This document shows positions 1 to 7,843 of a DNA stretch of 33,651 nt, piece after piece. The notes beneath the pieces were generated by a model that was not told where the DNA came from, searched no databases, and worked only from the letters and a program-made list of their open reading frames with translations. The stretch comes from Aalborgiella sp043769295 (lineage in GTDB: Bacteria; Pseudomonadota; Gammaproteobacteria; Burkholderiales; Burkholderiaceae_C): assembly GCA_043769295.1 (NCBI GenBank), contig JAYVJL010000052.1:1-33651 (forward strand). Reading direction: 5' to 3'. A program made the translations under genes and the position numbers. How positions within the stretch are numbered: position 1 is the stretch's first letter; each line of letters begins with the position of its first letter.

Positions 1-1742
1 CGAAACGCCAGTTTCACCCGTGGCGGCAGCTGCTCGGTGTGGCCGAACCACATGCCGTCCATCGGTTGGCCTTGGTGTTTGAGCTTCAAGGACAGGTGGT
101 TTTGCCCGACGATGCGCTGCGACAGCACCTCGACCTCTTCGCTGAAGGTGGGTGCGGCAAAGCCCTGGCCCCAGACCTCGCGGTCCAGCATGTCGATCAA
201 ATCGACCCGCAGGTAGTTGGGGTCTAAAGCGCCGTCGGTGGTGAGGGTGCGGGTGAGGGATTCGTCGTCTAGCCACTCGGTGGCGACCTGACTGAGCGCG
301 GCTTCAAACTCGTCAAACCGCTCCTCCAAAATCGTGCAACCCGCCGCCATGGCGTGACCGCCGAAGCGCAAGAGCACGCCGGGATGCCGTTTGGCGACCA
401 GATCGAGCGCGTCGCGCAGGTGAAAACCGGGGATGGAGCGACCGGAACCTTTTAATTCGTGCGATTTACCGGCTGCGCCACTGGCGGCGAAGACGAAGCT
501 GGGGCGATGCAGTTTGTCTTTGAGGCGGGAGGCGACGATGCCAACCACCCCCTCGTGGAACTCGGGGTCAAACACGCAGATCGCGGGCGGCGGGTCTTCT
601 GACTCGTCAAACAGCGACTCGGCCATCACAAAGGCCTGCTCGCGCATGCCGCCTTCCAGCTCGCGGCGCTGGCGGTTGATGCCGTCCAGGGTGCGGGCCA
701 GCTCGTCGGCACGGGCGGGGTCGTCGGTCAGCAGGCATTCGATGCCCAGCGTCATGTCGGCCAAGCGGCCAGCCGCGTTGATGCGCGGGCCCAGTGCAAA
801 GCCGAAGTCGAAACTGGTGGCAACCGGTGCCTTGCGCCCTGCCGCTATGAAAAGACTAGCTACTCCGGCAGGTAACACGCCGGCGCGGATGCGCTTTAGG
901 CCTTGGGCGACGAGGCGGCGGTTGTTGGCGTCCAGCTTGACCACATCGGCCACCGTTCCCAAAGCGACCAGCGGTAAGAGCGCATCGACCTTGGGTTGAA
1001 TAACTTGTACCCCCACGCTTGCCACTGCGTGTGCTGCGCTGCCCCCCAAGGGGGCTAACCCACCTTGAGGCGGCTCGGCGGTGGGTTGTACTGTAAAACC
1101 CCCCCGATTCCGCAACTCCGCCCGCAGCGCCAGCAGCACGTAGAACATGACGCCGACACCGGCGATGGATTTGCTTTCAAACCCGCAACCGGGCTGGTTC
1201 GGGTTGACGATGACGTCGGCATCCGGCAGTTTGATCGCCCCATCGACCACGGCGGGCAGGTGGTGGTCGGTCACCAGGACCTGCAAGCCCAGCGCCTTGG
1301 CGGTGGCGACGCCCTCAAAACTGGCGATGCCGTTGTCCACGGTGATGAGCACGTCCGCCCCGCTGTCTTTGACGCGCTGGGCGATGGGTGCGGTCAGCCC
1401 GTAGCCATCGACCACGCGGTCGGGCACGATGTAGCTGACATGTTTGGCGCCCAGCAAACGCAGGCCCCGCACGCCGACGGCGCAGGCGGTCGCGCCGTCG
1501 CAGTCGTAATCAGCGACGATGCACAGGCGCTTGTTCTGAAAGATGGCGTCGGCCAGCAGCACGGCCGCATCCGCAACGCCCTTCAAACTGCTGGGCGGCA
1601 GCAACAGCGCCAAACCATCGTCCAGCTGCTCTTTGGTACTCACGCCACGGGCGGCATACAGCCGTGCCAGGAGCGGGTGCACGCCGGTTTGCTCAAGCGC
1701 CCAAGCGGCGCGGGGGGGGACGTCGCGGACGGTGATTTTCAT
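1..1742 (-). CDS. recJ: RecJ single-stranded-DNA-specific exonuclease (3' end outside window)
   Basis: RecJ is a 5'-3' ssDNA exonuclease of recombination and mismatch repair and belongs to the DHH phosphoesterase superfamily. The minus strand reads open from an ATG at 1742 for 580 codons to the window edge. The family motifs are clear: ADYDCDG at residues 77-83, VTDHH at 157-161 with the DHH metal ligands, and a later GPRINAAGRL motif. The usual family length is about 570-580 residues. This copy is still open at 580 because it carries an in-frame insertion at residues 221-245 derived from a dispersed repeat, and a second repeat-like stretch at residues 285-300. The next gene upstream on the same strand is the RpfE-like gene; the two are also neighbours in the Xanthomonas rpf region. 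The identification is secure; only the C-terminus is missing. Confidence 0.95.
   Translation of the reverse strand, partial: MKITVRDVPPRAAWALEQTGVHPLLARLYAARGVSTKEQLDDGLALLLPPSSLKGVADAAVLLADAIFQNKRLCIVADYDCDGATACAVGVRGLRLLGAKHVSYIVPDRVVDGYGLTAPIAQRVKDSGADVLITVDNGIASFEGVATAKALGLQVLVTDHHLPAVVDGAIKLPDADVIVNPNQPGCGFESKSIAGVGVMFYVLLALRAELRNRGGFTVQPTAEPPQGGLAPLGGSAAHAVASVGVQVIQPKVDALLPLVALGTVADVVKLDANNRRLVAQGLKRIRAGVLPAGVASLFIAAGRKAPVATSFDFGFALGPRINAAGRLADMTLGIECLLTDDPARADELARTLDGINRQRRELEGGMREQAFVMAESLFDESEDPPPAICVFDPEFHEGVVGIVASRLKDKLHRPSFVFAASGAAGKSHELKGSGRSIPGFHLRDALDLVAKRHPGVLLRFGGHAMAAGCTILEERFDEFEAALSQVATEWLDDESLTRTLTTDGALDPNYLRVDLIDMLDREVWGQGFAAPTFSEEVEVLSQRIVGQNHLSLKLKHQGQPMDGMWFGHTEQLPPRVKLAF
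844..890 (+). repeat. Dispersed repeat, family 1, copy in recJ
   Basis: The plus strand starts GCTATGAAAAGACTAGC and then runs through GGCAGGTAACACGCCGGC. It matches the copy at the ispH start at roughly three quarters of positions over about 44 bases. On the minus strand it is read in frame as RecJ residues 285-300 (Leu-Pro-Ala-Gly-Val-Ala region). This is the most diverged of the six accepted copies. Confidence 0.55.
1009..1081 (-). repeat. Dispersed repeat, family 2, copy in recJ
   Basis: One end reads ACCCCCACGCTTG, the middle CGCTGCCCCC...GGGGCTAA, and the other end GAGGCGGCTCGGCGG. The same blocks occur in the same order at 4094-4205 in lolD. Here the element is read in frame as RecJ residues 221-245, a Gly/Ala/Pro-rich stretch between the DHH core and the following conserved segment. 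Similar blocks are familiar from Comamonadaceae genomes, but that is recall and not a search. Confidence 0.75.
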
Positions 1743-1773
1743 GGATTCAGATCAAATGAGTTGGTTTAATTTT

Positions 1774-1840
1774 TACTATACTTTTCATAGCGTCTTAGGC
1801 AATAAATACGCCGGCTGGAGGCCTAAAATACCTCTAAAAT
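1774..1840 (+). repeat. Dispersed repeat, family 1, copy at the recJ / RpfE-like junction
   Basis: This copy contains ACTAT-N7-ATAGC followed by GGCAATAAATACGCCGGC and then GGAGGCCTAAAAT. It fills the space between the two genes and encodes the last 18 or so residues and the stop of the RpfE-like protein on the minus strand. It shares its long core with the copies at 28071-28127, 31829-31887 and 32571-32638. Confidence 0.8.
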
Positions 1841-2771
1841 TGTCTTTAAAGCGTTGCAAAGCACTTTTTGGATGAAGTTCATAAGTCAATGCGCTGCGCT
1901 CGCCGCACAGGGTCAGTGTGACGGGTTCACCCGCTTGGACACGCTTGAGCAGGTCTGCGCAGACTGTCGCATCCAATTGCGTCCAAGCCTGCGCCCAAGC
2001 GGCCCAGTCTTCACGCAAGGCGGCGTCTGCCAAGCTTCTGGGGGTGCTGATGTTGATGTTAGTGCTCACTTGCGGTGGAAGCTTTGTCAACTTACCCGTG
2101 CCATGCAACCAGATCGAATTGATGGCGGCAGCTCTGGTGCGGCTTCTGGCGTCATTCACTGTATGAGTGTACAGTAACATTTGCATTTCGTTTTGCAGGC
2201 GGCGCAGTTTGGCGGCGGGCTGGCCTTCGGGTTGCCAAGCATCCAGATTGCGACCTACCACGCGGTCCAGCGACGCGGTGGGGATGCTTTGCAGCGGCTC
2301 ACCAGAAGCCAACCATTGGGTTGGAGCGACGTAATGCAGGCTGATGCCGTCTTCCATAAAGTACGGCCCCATATCGGCCAGCAGCTGGCGGGATTCCGCC
2401 TCAGTAACCCGCAGCTGGGCCGGGTCTTCCAGCGTCATGCTGCCGGTGCCGATGAAGTAGTTGCACAGCGTGACCCAGCCCCACGCAGCAGAATCGGCAC
2501 CTTTTAAACCCAGCTTTGCCGCTTCCTGCGCCGCCCACGGGATGTAACCATCAAGCACAGGCAAGCCCTGCGCCTTTGCCAGCGCGCGTTCATGCGGGGG
2601 GGAAAACGACTCGTCCGTGCCTACGTCGCTGGCTACCAAGGTCAATGTGTCCAGCAGTTGGCGCAAATTCGGCAGTTTCAAGTCCTGAAGATGCTGGGCG
2701 GCGGCTTCTGAACTTACAGCGGCGAAAGGAATCAGTAGATGGTGAACGGGTGGAGACAAGGTTTCAGACAT
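1785..2771 (-). CDS. RpfE-like conserved protein (COG4255, often labelled phosphoglycerate mutase)
   Basis: This is a 328-residue cytosolic protein with no membrane segment or signal peptide. Its sequence resembles the family called RpfE in Xanthomonas and often auto-annotated as phosphoglycerate mutase. No catalytic motif of a mutase could be pointed to, so no enzymatic role is claimed. Conserved-looking blocks are HHLLIPFA near the N-terminus, a DGYIPWAA segment at about residue 75, and the central MLLYTHTVNDAR region. Immediate adjacency to recJ on the same strand supports the family call, since rpfE and recJ are neighbours in Xanthomonas. The C-terminal 18 residues are encoded by a dispersed repeat, so the native C-terminus was probably replaced or extended. 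It is divergent from lolC, whose ATG lies 58 bases away. Confidence 0.7.
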   Translation of the reverse strand: MSETLSPPVHHLLIPFAAVSSEAAAQHLQDLKLPNLRQLLDTLTLVASDVGTDESFSPPHERALAKAQGLPVLDGYIPWAAQEAAKLGLKGADSAAWGWVTLCNYFIGTGSMTLEDPAQLRVTEAESRQLLADMGPYFMEDGISLHYVAPTQWLASGEPLQSIPTASLDRVVGRNLDAWQPEGQPAAKLRRLQNEMQMLLYTHTVNDARSRTRAAAINSIWLHGTGKLTKLPPQVSTNINISTPRSLADAALREDWAAWAQAWTQLDATVCADLLKRVQAGEPVTLTLCGERSALTYELHPKSALQRFKDNFRGILGLQPAYLLPKTL

Positions 2772-2829
2772 GGCTCTATTGTCGCTGTTGCTGCCTTTAT
2801 TGGCGTCACTGTTAACATCATCACCATCT

Positions 2830-4089
2830 ATGCAAATCCCCTATGAACTCAAACTCGGCTGGCGCTACACCCGCGCGGGCCGTGCCACACGGCGCAATGG
2901 CTTTATCTCGTTCATCTCAGGCGTGTCGATGCTGGGCATCGGGCTGGGGGTGGCGGCGCTGATCATTGTGCTGTCGGTGATGAACGGTTTTCAAAAAGAG
3001 GTGCGCGACCGGATGCTGGGCGTGGTCTCCCACATCGAGATTTTCAGCCCCAGCGGCGCGGCGCTGCCCGATGTGGCGCGCACGCTGGCCGAGGCGAGAA
3101 CCAATCCGCAAGTCATAGGCGCATCCAGTTTCATAGCAACCCAGGCATTGTTGGCGCGGGGTGAGGACATGAAAGGCGCGATTATTCGAGGCATTGACCC
3201 CGCGACTGAAAGCCAAGTGACCGATTTGGCGGCCAGCAGCCAGAACCTGGACGCCATCAAAGCGCTGCTGCCGGGCGAGTTTGGCGTCGTATTAGGCTAT
3301 GAACTGGCGCGACAACTAGGCGTAGGACGTGGCGACCGGGTAACGCTGATCGCCCCCAGCGGCCAGGTGACGCCTGCCGGCGTGGTGCCGCGCATGAAGC
3401 AGCTGACCGTGGTCGGCACCTTTGATTCGGGCCATTTTGAATACGACGCCACGCTGGCGATGATGTACATGGAGGATGCGGCCAAAATGTTCCGGCTGGA
3501 AGGGCCGACGGGCATCCGCCTCAAACTGAAAGACCTGCACCAGGCCCGCGACGTGGCAAAGCAGCTCAGCCTGAGTTTGACCGGCGACCTCATCGTGCGC
3601 GACTGGACGCGGCAAAACAAGACCTGGTTTGCCGCCGTGCAGGTCGAAAAACGCATGATGTTCATTATTTTGACGCTGATCGTGGCCGTGGCCGCCTTCA
3701 ACCTGGTGTCCACGCTGGTGATGACGGTGACCGACAAACGCGCCGACATCGCCATTTTGCGCACGCTGGGGGCCAGCCCGAAAAGCATCATGGGCATTTT
3801 TGTGGTGCAGGGCGCGACGGTGGGGGTGATCGGCACGCTGTCCGGCCTGCTTCTGGGCTTGGGCATCGCCTTCAATATCGACGTGATCGTGCCGTTTATC
3901 GAGCGCCTGTTCAACGCCAGCTTTTTGCCGAAAGACATCTACCTCTTGAGCGGTATGCCCAGCGAGCCGCAGATGAGCGACATCATGCCAATTGCCGTCA
4001 TTTCCCTCATCATGGCCTTTGCTGCGACCCTGTACCCCAGCTGGCGCGCCAGCCGTATCAACCCGGCGGAGGCACTCAGATATGAATAA
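2830..4089 (+). CDS. lolC: Lipoprotein-releasing ABC transporter, permease subunit LolC/E
   Basis: This is the inner-membrane permease of the LolCDE machine that releases outer-membrane lipoproteins from the inner membrane to LolA. The predicted protein is 419 residues. The N-terminus (MQIPYELKLGWRYTR) and first membrane segment (about residues 25-50, ending in SVMNGFQ) match the family. A large periplasmic domain follows, and three hydrophobic segments lie near residues 275-305, 325-355 and 385-405. The start at 2830 was preferred over an in-frame ATG at 2770 because homologous proteins begin with this motif and the extra 20 residues are only a hydrophobic run. The stop overlaps the lolD start by 8 bases. 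In betaproteobacteria one LolC/E-type subunit can serve both roles; no second permease gene is present here. Confidence 0.93.
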   Translation: MQIPYELKLGWRYTRAGRATRRNGFISFISGVSMLGIGLGVAALIIVLSVMNGFQKEVRDRMLGVVSHIEIFSPSGAALPDVARTLAEARTNPQVIGASSFIATQALLARGEDMKGAIIRGIDPATESQVTDLAASSQNLDAIKALLPGEFGVVLGYELARQLGVGRGDRVTLIAPSGQVTPAGVVPRMKQLTVVGTFDSGHFEYDATLAMMYMEDAAKMFRLEGPTGIRLKLKDLHQARDVAKQLSLSLTGDLIVRDWTRQNKTWFAAVQVEKRMMFIILTLIVAVAAFNLVSTLVMTVTDKRADIAILRTLGASPKSIMGIFVVQGATVGVIGTLSGLLLGLGIAFNIDVIVPFIERLFNASFLPKDIYLLSGMPSEPQMSDIMPIAVISLIMAFAATLYPSWRASRINPAEALRYE

Positions 4090-4897
4090 TATGACCCCCA
4101 CGCTTGTCGCTTCGCGAGCCTCCGGCGGTACGCTGCCCCTTGCACCTGAACTAGGGGCTAATTTTGGCTCCGCCGCACTACGTGAACCTAGAGGCGGCTC
4201 GTCGGAAAATTCTGTTTCAACTGCGGAGATAGTGCTGTCTGCCACCAACCTGGGCAAACGCTTCGTCGAAGGCCCACTGGACGTGACCGTGCTGCAAGGT
4301 GTGGACCTGCAAGTCCATGCGGGTGAGATTTTGGCAATTGTCGGGGCGTCTGGCTCGGGCAAAAGCACGCTTTTGCACCTGCTGGGCGGACTGGATTCGC
4401 CAACCACGGGCTCGGTGAAGCTGAAAGGGCATGAACTGGCCAGTTTGAACGAAGCTGAGATTGGCAATCTGCGCAACCAGCATCTGGGTTTTGTCTACCA
4501 GTTTCACCACTTGCTGGCTGAATTCAGCGCGCAAGATAATGTCGCCATGCCCTTGTGGATTAGGCGTCTAACCGGCGAATTATCTGCTCAAGCTGCTATA
4601 GAAATATTAGCAGAAGTGGGTTTAAAAGACCGCGTGCATCACCGCCCTGCCGAATTGTCAGGCGGTGAGCGCCAACGCGTCGCCATCGCCCGCGCCTTGG
4701 TCACCCAGCCGGCCTGCGTGCTGGCGGATGAACCGACGGGCAATCTGGACCGCAACACCGCCAACGCCGTGTTTGATTTGATGATCAACCTCGCCAAAAC
4801 CAATGGCACCGCCTTTGTGGTGGTGACGCATGACGAAGCGCTGGCAGCGCGCTGTGACCGGCAGTTGCGGTTGGTGGGTGGGGTACTTCAAGAATAA
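4082..4897 (+). CDS. lolD: Lipoprotein-releasing ABC transporter, ATPase subunit LolD
   Basis: This is the cytoplasmic ATPase that powers LolC/E. The 271-residue protein has Walker A GASGSGKST with Lys94, the signature LSGGERQRVAIARAL, and Walker B VLADEPTGNLD. The ATG at 4082 overlaps the lolC stop and has a GGAGG ribosome-binding site at 4068-4072 inside lolC, so translation is coupled. E. coli LolD has 233 residues. The excess here is an N-terminal extension of about 40 residues, of which residues 5-42 are encoded by a dispersed repeat; the conserved domain begins only at about residue 53 (ATNLGKRF). An alternative later start would remove the extension, but no good internal start with a ribosome-binding site was seen before the conserved domain. 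Confidence 0.94.
   Translation: MNNMTPTLVASRASGGTLPLAPELGANFGSAALREPRGGSSENSVSTAEIVLSATNLGKRFVEGPLDVTVLQGVDLQVHAGEILAIVGASGSGKSTLLHLLGGLDSPTTGSVKLKGHELASLNEAEIGNLRNQHLGFVYQFHHLLAEFSAQDNVAMPLWIRRLTGELSAQAAIEILAEVGLKDRVHHRPAELSGGERQRVAIARALVTQPACVLADEPTGNLDRNTANAVFDLMINLAKTNGTAFVVVTHDEALAARCDRQLRLVGGVLQE
4094..4205 (+). repeat. Dispersed repeat, family 2, copy in lolD 5' end
   Basis: The ends ACCCCCACGCTTG and GAGGCGGCTCGTCGG, and the middle blocks CGCTGCCCC and AGGGGCTAA, match the copy at 1009-1081 in the same plus-strand order. This copy is longer, 112 against 73 bases, with extra sequence in the middle. It is translated as LolD residues 5-42, rich in Ala, Gly, Ser and Pro. Confidence 0.75.
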
Positions 4898-4940
4898 TCG
4901 ACCCTCGATCGACGCTTGGACCGACGATTTGGATTAATAT

Positions 4941-5627
4941 TTAAGCGGTTTTTTTTACCCCAAGCGCCCATTTTTCAAACTTTCCATACAGCGCAGCGCA
5001 GACAACGCCGAGCAGCAGGCCTGCCAGTGCGTCCCACATCACATGCTGCTTGATGGCCATGGTGGAGTAAATGATCAAAACACACCAAACCCAGCTGGTG
5101 ACTTTTAGCCAGCCTGGGCAGCCCATGCTGCTCAGTTGTCGGTTTAAACAGATCGCGGTAAAAATAGCGCTGGCGACGTGCAAGGAGGGACAGGCATTAC
5201 CGGTCATGTCCAGTTCGCGCAGCACAACCAGTGCAGGGTCGTTGAACCAATCTGCAGAGGCGTAGGGAACGGCAGTGGGGAAGAACACAAAAAACAGCAA
5301 GCCCGTGACACACACGGTACCGATGCCAAAACCGTAGACCACCAGACGCGAAAAACTGGGCTGCAGGGCCGGCACCAAACAGGTGTAAACCCACAGCGAC
5401 GCGTACATATAAAAAACGGAGGGCCAGAAGGTGATTGTGTCATCAACCCAGGTGGTCGGCATGGTCATGACCGGATACATGGGGGAGCGCAGGATGGCAA
5501 AGTAGCAATAAAAGAAAGCCGCCATGAAGGCAGACGTGCCGACACTTTTAAACAACCAGTCCGCCTTTAAGCGGCTGATGCATTGCGCCAGCCAAGGCGC
5601 AGGCGGACTTGCCGATGTGATGTGCAT
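4941..5627 (-). CDS. PAP2-family membrane phosphatase
   Basis: This is a 228-residue integral membrane protein with five to six hydrophobic segments. PAP2 proteins remove phosphate from lipid phosphates or pyrophosphates at the membrane. The catalytic elements are CPSLHVA (His150, motif C2) and STMAIKQHVMWD (Ser188, His195, Asp199, motif C3). The usual Arg after the Ser of motif C3 is Thr here, as in the inositol-phosphorylceramide-synthase-like branch (PAP2_3). It is the last gene of the minus-strand unit, 6 bases behind the dehydratase gene, and is convergent with lolD. In context it may dephosphorylate a lipid carrier or phosphatidate-like intermediate made by the PlsC-type acyltransferase of the same unit. 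That role is inference; the family call is firm. Confidence 0.85.
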   Translation of the reverse strand: MHITSASPPAPWLAQCISRLKADWLFKSVGTSAFMAAFFYCYFAILRSPMYPVMTMPTTWVDDTITFWPSVFYMYASLWVYTCLVPALQPSFSRLVVYGFGIGTVCVTGLLFFVFFPTAVPYASADWFNDPALVVLRELDMTGNACPSLHVASAIFTAICLNRQLSSMGCPGWLKVTSWVWCVLIIYSTMAIKQHVMWDALAGLLLGVVCAALYGKFEKWALGVKKTA

Positions 5628-5633
5628 GTAATA

Positions 5634-6209
5634 CTAGAGACTGGGCGCGTGCCCACGGATGCCATCCAAGCTGGCGCTGCTTTGCTTCAGGCTGTCGGCA
5701 ACACTTTGCCGGGTGGCCTGCGCAAAGACGAACTCCAGGCTGGCGACCGGTCCTGCCGCGCTGCTCACCTCGCCGGTGACATTGACAACGCCGTCGGTGA
5801 CGTGGCGAATATGAAGGTCAAACACCAGCTTCAAGCCCGGTGGAACGGGACGCCTGAAAAAACATTTGCGGATACCGGCCAACAAACCCAGACTGTCGGG
5901 GCCGAACGAGCGCGCTTTGGTGTCGCTGGCCATCAGGCCAATGCCCGCGATTTGAGCGCCTGCTTCAACAATAACAACCCCGGGAACAATGGGCTGCCCT
6001 GGGAAATGCCCTTGAAAGACAAAAGAATCTGCCGCCCAGACAGCCTCGCCTTGGTAGTGATCGGAAGTCAAAACCGTCACCTGCTTGGCAAACAGCATGG
6101 CGTGGCGGTGCGGAATGAAGCTTTTGATGGCTTCACCGTCAAGGTGCATGGGATAGCTCAAGACATCGTTTGGGTTGGCCAAAATGGCGTCGGGAATATC
6201 GTTTTGCAT
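5634..6209 (-). CDS. FabZ-like 3-hydroxyacyl-ACP dehydratase (hotdog fold)
   Basis: This is a 191-residue protein. FabZ-type enzymes remove water from 3-hydroxyacyl-ACP to form the trans-2-enoyl product. The family motifs are IPHRHAMLF at about residues 32-40 and FQGHFPGQPIVPGVVIVE at 65-82, with His68 and Glu82 matching the catalytic pair. The C-terminus extends about 20 residues beyond typical FabZ, and the N-terminus has a further 20. It lies between the ketosynthase and PAP2 genes. This is the third dehydratase-type gene in the cluster, besides the ApeP-like and ApeI-like genes, so it probably serves a separate elongation set together with the adjacent ketosynthase and ACP. Confidence 0.85.
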   Translation of the reverse strand: MQNDIPDAILANPNDVLSYPMHLDGEAIKSFIPHRHAMLFAKQVTVLTSDHYQGEAVWAADSFVFQGHFPGQPIVPGVVIVEAGAQIAGIGLMASDTKARSFGPDSLGLLAGIRKCFFRRPVPPGLKLVFDLHIRHVTDGVVNVTGEVSSAAGPVASLEFVFAQATRQSVADSLKQSSASLDGIRGHAPSL

Positions 6210-6257
6210 GACGGATCAGGGTCAATCAATCAGTAGATGGAAGGTACAGCGTGCAAC

Positions 6258-7517
6258 TCATGCATCTACTTTCCGAGCGATCAACGAGGCATTGGTGCCC
6301 CCAAATGCAAATGAATTCGACATCACGGCCTGCAAAGGCGCTGAATGACGCGCAATCAACGGCACAAAATCCAGATCGCATGCGGGGTCAGGGTTGTCCA
6401 GGTGGGCAGTGGGCGGAATGCTGCCTGTCGCCAGCGCCATGACGCTGAAGGCGAACTCCAAAGCCCCGCCCGCACCAATCAAATGACCATGCACGGCTTT
6501 GGTGGAGCTGATGGCCAGTTTTTTGGCGTGTTGCCCAAAGACAGCTTTGATCGACTCGGTTTCCGTGGCGTCGCCAGCGGTAGTGGCAGTGCCGTGGGCA
6601 TTGATGTAGCCGATCGCGTCCAAGGGCAAACCAGCGTCTGCCAGCGCAATGTTCATGGCTTGGGTTTGGCCCTGCGCAGAGGGCAGGGTGATATGCATAC
6701 CGTCGGTTGTGGAACCGTAACCGCACAATTCGGCATACGGCGCACGACTGCAAGTCGGTGTGACGCCTTCGGCCTCCAGCACCAGGGCGGCAGCCCCCTC
6801 CCCCAGTACAAAACCGGTACGTTGCGCATCGAAGGGGCGGCAGCTGGCTTCGGGCGCATCGTCGCGCTTTTTAGCCATGACGCGCAGCGCGTTCCAGGCC
6901 ACATAAGACCCGGGTGTCAATATTGCTTCGGTTCCGATGACGATGGCGGTGTCGATATAGCCGTGACGCAGGGCACGGTAGGCTTCGCCCAAGGCCACAG
7001 ACGATGATGCGCAGGCAATGCTGTAGGTGTAGGACTGGCCGCGCAGCTGATGTTGTATGGTCACAGCCGCCGCACCCGCGTTGGCCATCATTCGAGGCAC
7101 CGCAAGGGGATGCATCACAGTCGGATCGCGGTTTTCCGTGGCTGAGAGTTGCAAAAGTTCGAAGAACCGTGTGTAAAGCGCATCAACGGTCGAGGCGCCA
7201 CCATTGCCGATGCCAACATAGACCCCGATACGACTTCTTTGGTCCTCGGTCGCCTCAAAACCAGCGTCTTGGAGCGCTTCTTGCGTGGCACTCAGGGCAA
7301 ATTGGGTGGCACGGTCCAGGCCCGTTGCCGCTCTCGACAGCCCCAATTCAAAGTCTTTGGAAACGCTGGCCGCCAATGCACTGGGGAGCAACTTCAAGAT
7401 CGCCGCCGGCGCTGCCGTGATGGCACTTTTCCCCATGACGGCTGCGGCAAAACTATCGTCACGATTCAGCCCCAAGGGGGTAACCATGCCAATACCGCGA
7501 ATAAAGACTTTACGCAA
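6258..7517 (-). CDS. Beta-ketoacyl-ACP synthase, FabF type (possible ApeR counterpart)
   Basis: This is a 419-residue thiolase-fold condensing enzyme that extends acyl chains on ACP with malonyl-ACP. The intact Cys-His-His triad is visible: Cys169 in SIACASSS, His308 in INAHGTATT, and His345 in STKAVHGHLIGAGG. The C-terminal SNSFAFGGTNASL block is also present. Its length is that of FabF. It follows the ACP gene by 14 bases and is followed by the dehydratase gene 48 bases on. In known aryl polyene clusters a stand-alone ketosynthase (ApeR) acts besides the ApeO-ApeC pair; this gene could fill that role. It lies in a separate operon with its own ACP and dehydratase, so it could also make a second acyl chain. 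Confidence 0.9.
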   Translation of the reverse strand: MRKVFIRGIGMVTPLGLNRDDSFAAAVMGKSAITAAPAAILKLLPSALAASVSKDFELGLSRAATGLDRATQFALSATQEALQDAGFEATEDQRSRIGVYVGIGNGGASTVDALYTRFFELLQLSATENRDPTVMHPLAVPRMMANAGAAAVTIQHQLRGQSYTYSIACASSSVALGEAYRALRHGYIDTAIVIGTEAILTPGSYVAWNALRVMAKKRDDAPEASCRPFDAQRTGFVLGEGAAALVLEAEGVTPTCSRAPYAELCGYGSTTDGMHITLPSAQGQTQAMNIALADAGLPLDAIGYINAHGTATTAGDATETESIKAVFGQHAKKLAISSTKAVHGHLIGAGGALEFAFSVMALATGSIPPTAHLDNPDPACDLDFVPLIARHSAPLQAVMSNSFAFGGTNASLIARKVDA

Positions 7518-7531
7518 TTGGATATCTCATA

Positions 7532-7816
7532 TCAACCCACAGCCTTGTCTACTTGCGTGAGCTGCGGCAATTCACCGCCATTTTTATCACGGATCATCTG
7601 CTCCATGAACGCGACAACTTCATTGAGTGTCATTTGCTGGAATTTCATCACGTCTTCGACGTGGATGCCGTATTGGTCTTCCACCTCAAACAGCATTTCT
7701 ACGATTTCGAGCGAATCAATGCCCAGATCAGTCATTTTGAGCATGGGATCAGACAGCTTGTCTGCGGTAACATTTGTCTTTGATAATAAAAACTTATCAA
7801 TGAGTTGGCGCAACAT
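7532..7816 (-). CDS. Acyl carrier protein (first of two)
   Basis: This is a 94-residue acidic helical protein. The phosphopantetheine site is GIDSLEIVE with Ser35; upstream LSDPMLKMTDLG and downstream YGIHVED fit helices I to III of ACPs. It carries growing acyl chains for the neighbouring ketosynthase and dehydratase. The C-terminus has a short non-conserved tail after the ACP fold (about residue 80 onward). The gene lies between the acyltransferase and ketosynthase genes in one compact unit. Its sequence is clearly different from the second ACP at 21608-21904, so the two are not recent copies of each other and may serve different ketosynthases. Confidence 0.9.
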   Translation of the reverse strand: MLRQLIDKFLLSKTNVTADKLSDPMLKMTDLGIDSLEIVEMLFEVEDQYGIHVEDVMKFQQMTLNEVVAFMEQMIRDKNGGELPQLTQVDKAVG

Positions 7817-7843
7817 GGGGAACTCCGCGATGATTTTAAAAGG

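Noticed and set aside
3316..4476. Long open frame of 386 codons on the minus strand opposite lolC-lolD
   Set aside because: It is a shadow frame in GC-rich DNA with His/Arg/Gly-rich nonsense composition; lolC and lolD on the plus strand have clear family motifs.
4591..4620. GCTATAGAAATATTAGC in lolD resembles the end of the family 1 repeat
   Set aside because: Only the short stem-like part matches; the GGCAATAAATACGCCGGC core is absent, and the encoded residues fit normal LolD in length and type.
4898..4940. Terminator between lolD and the PAP2 gene
   Set aside because: Only a loose TCGA-rich inverted pattern and a T-run near the PAP2 3' end are present; no convincing stem was found.
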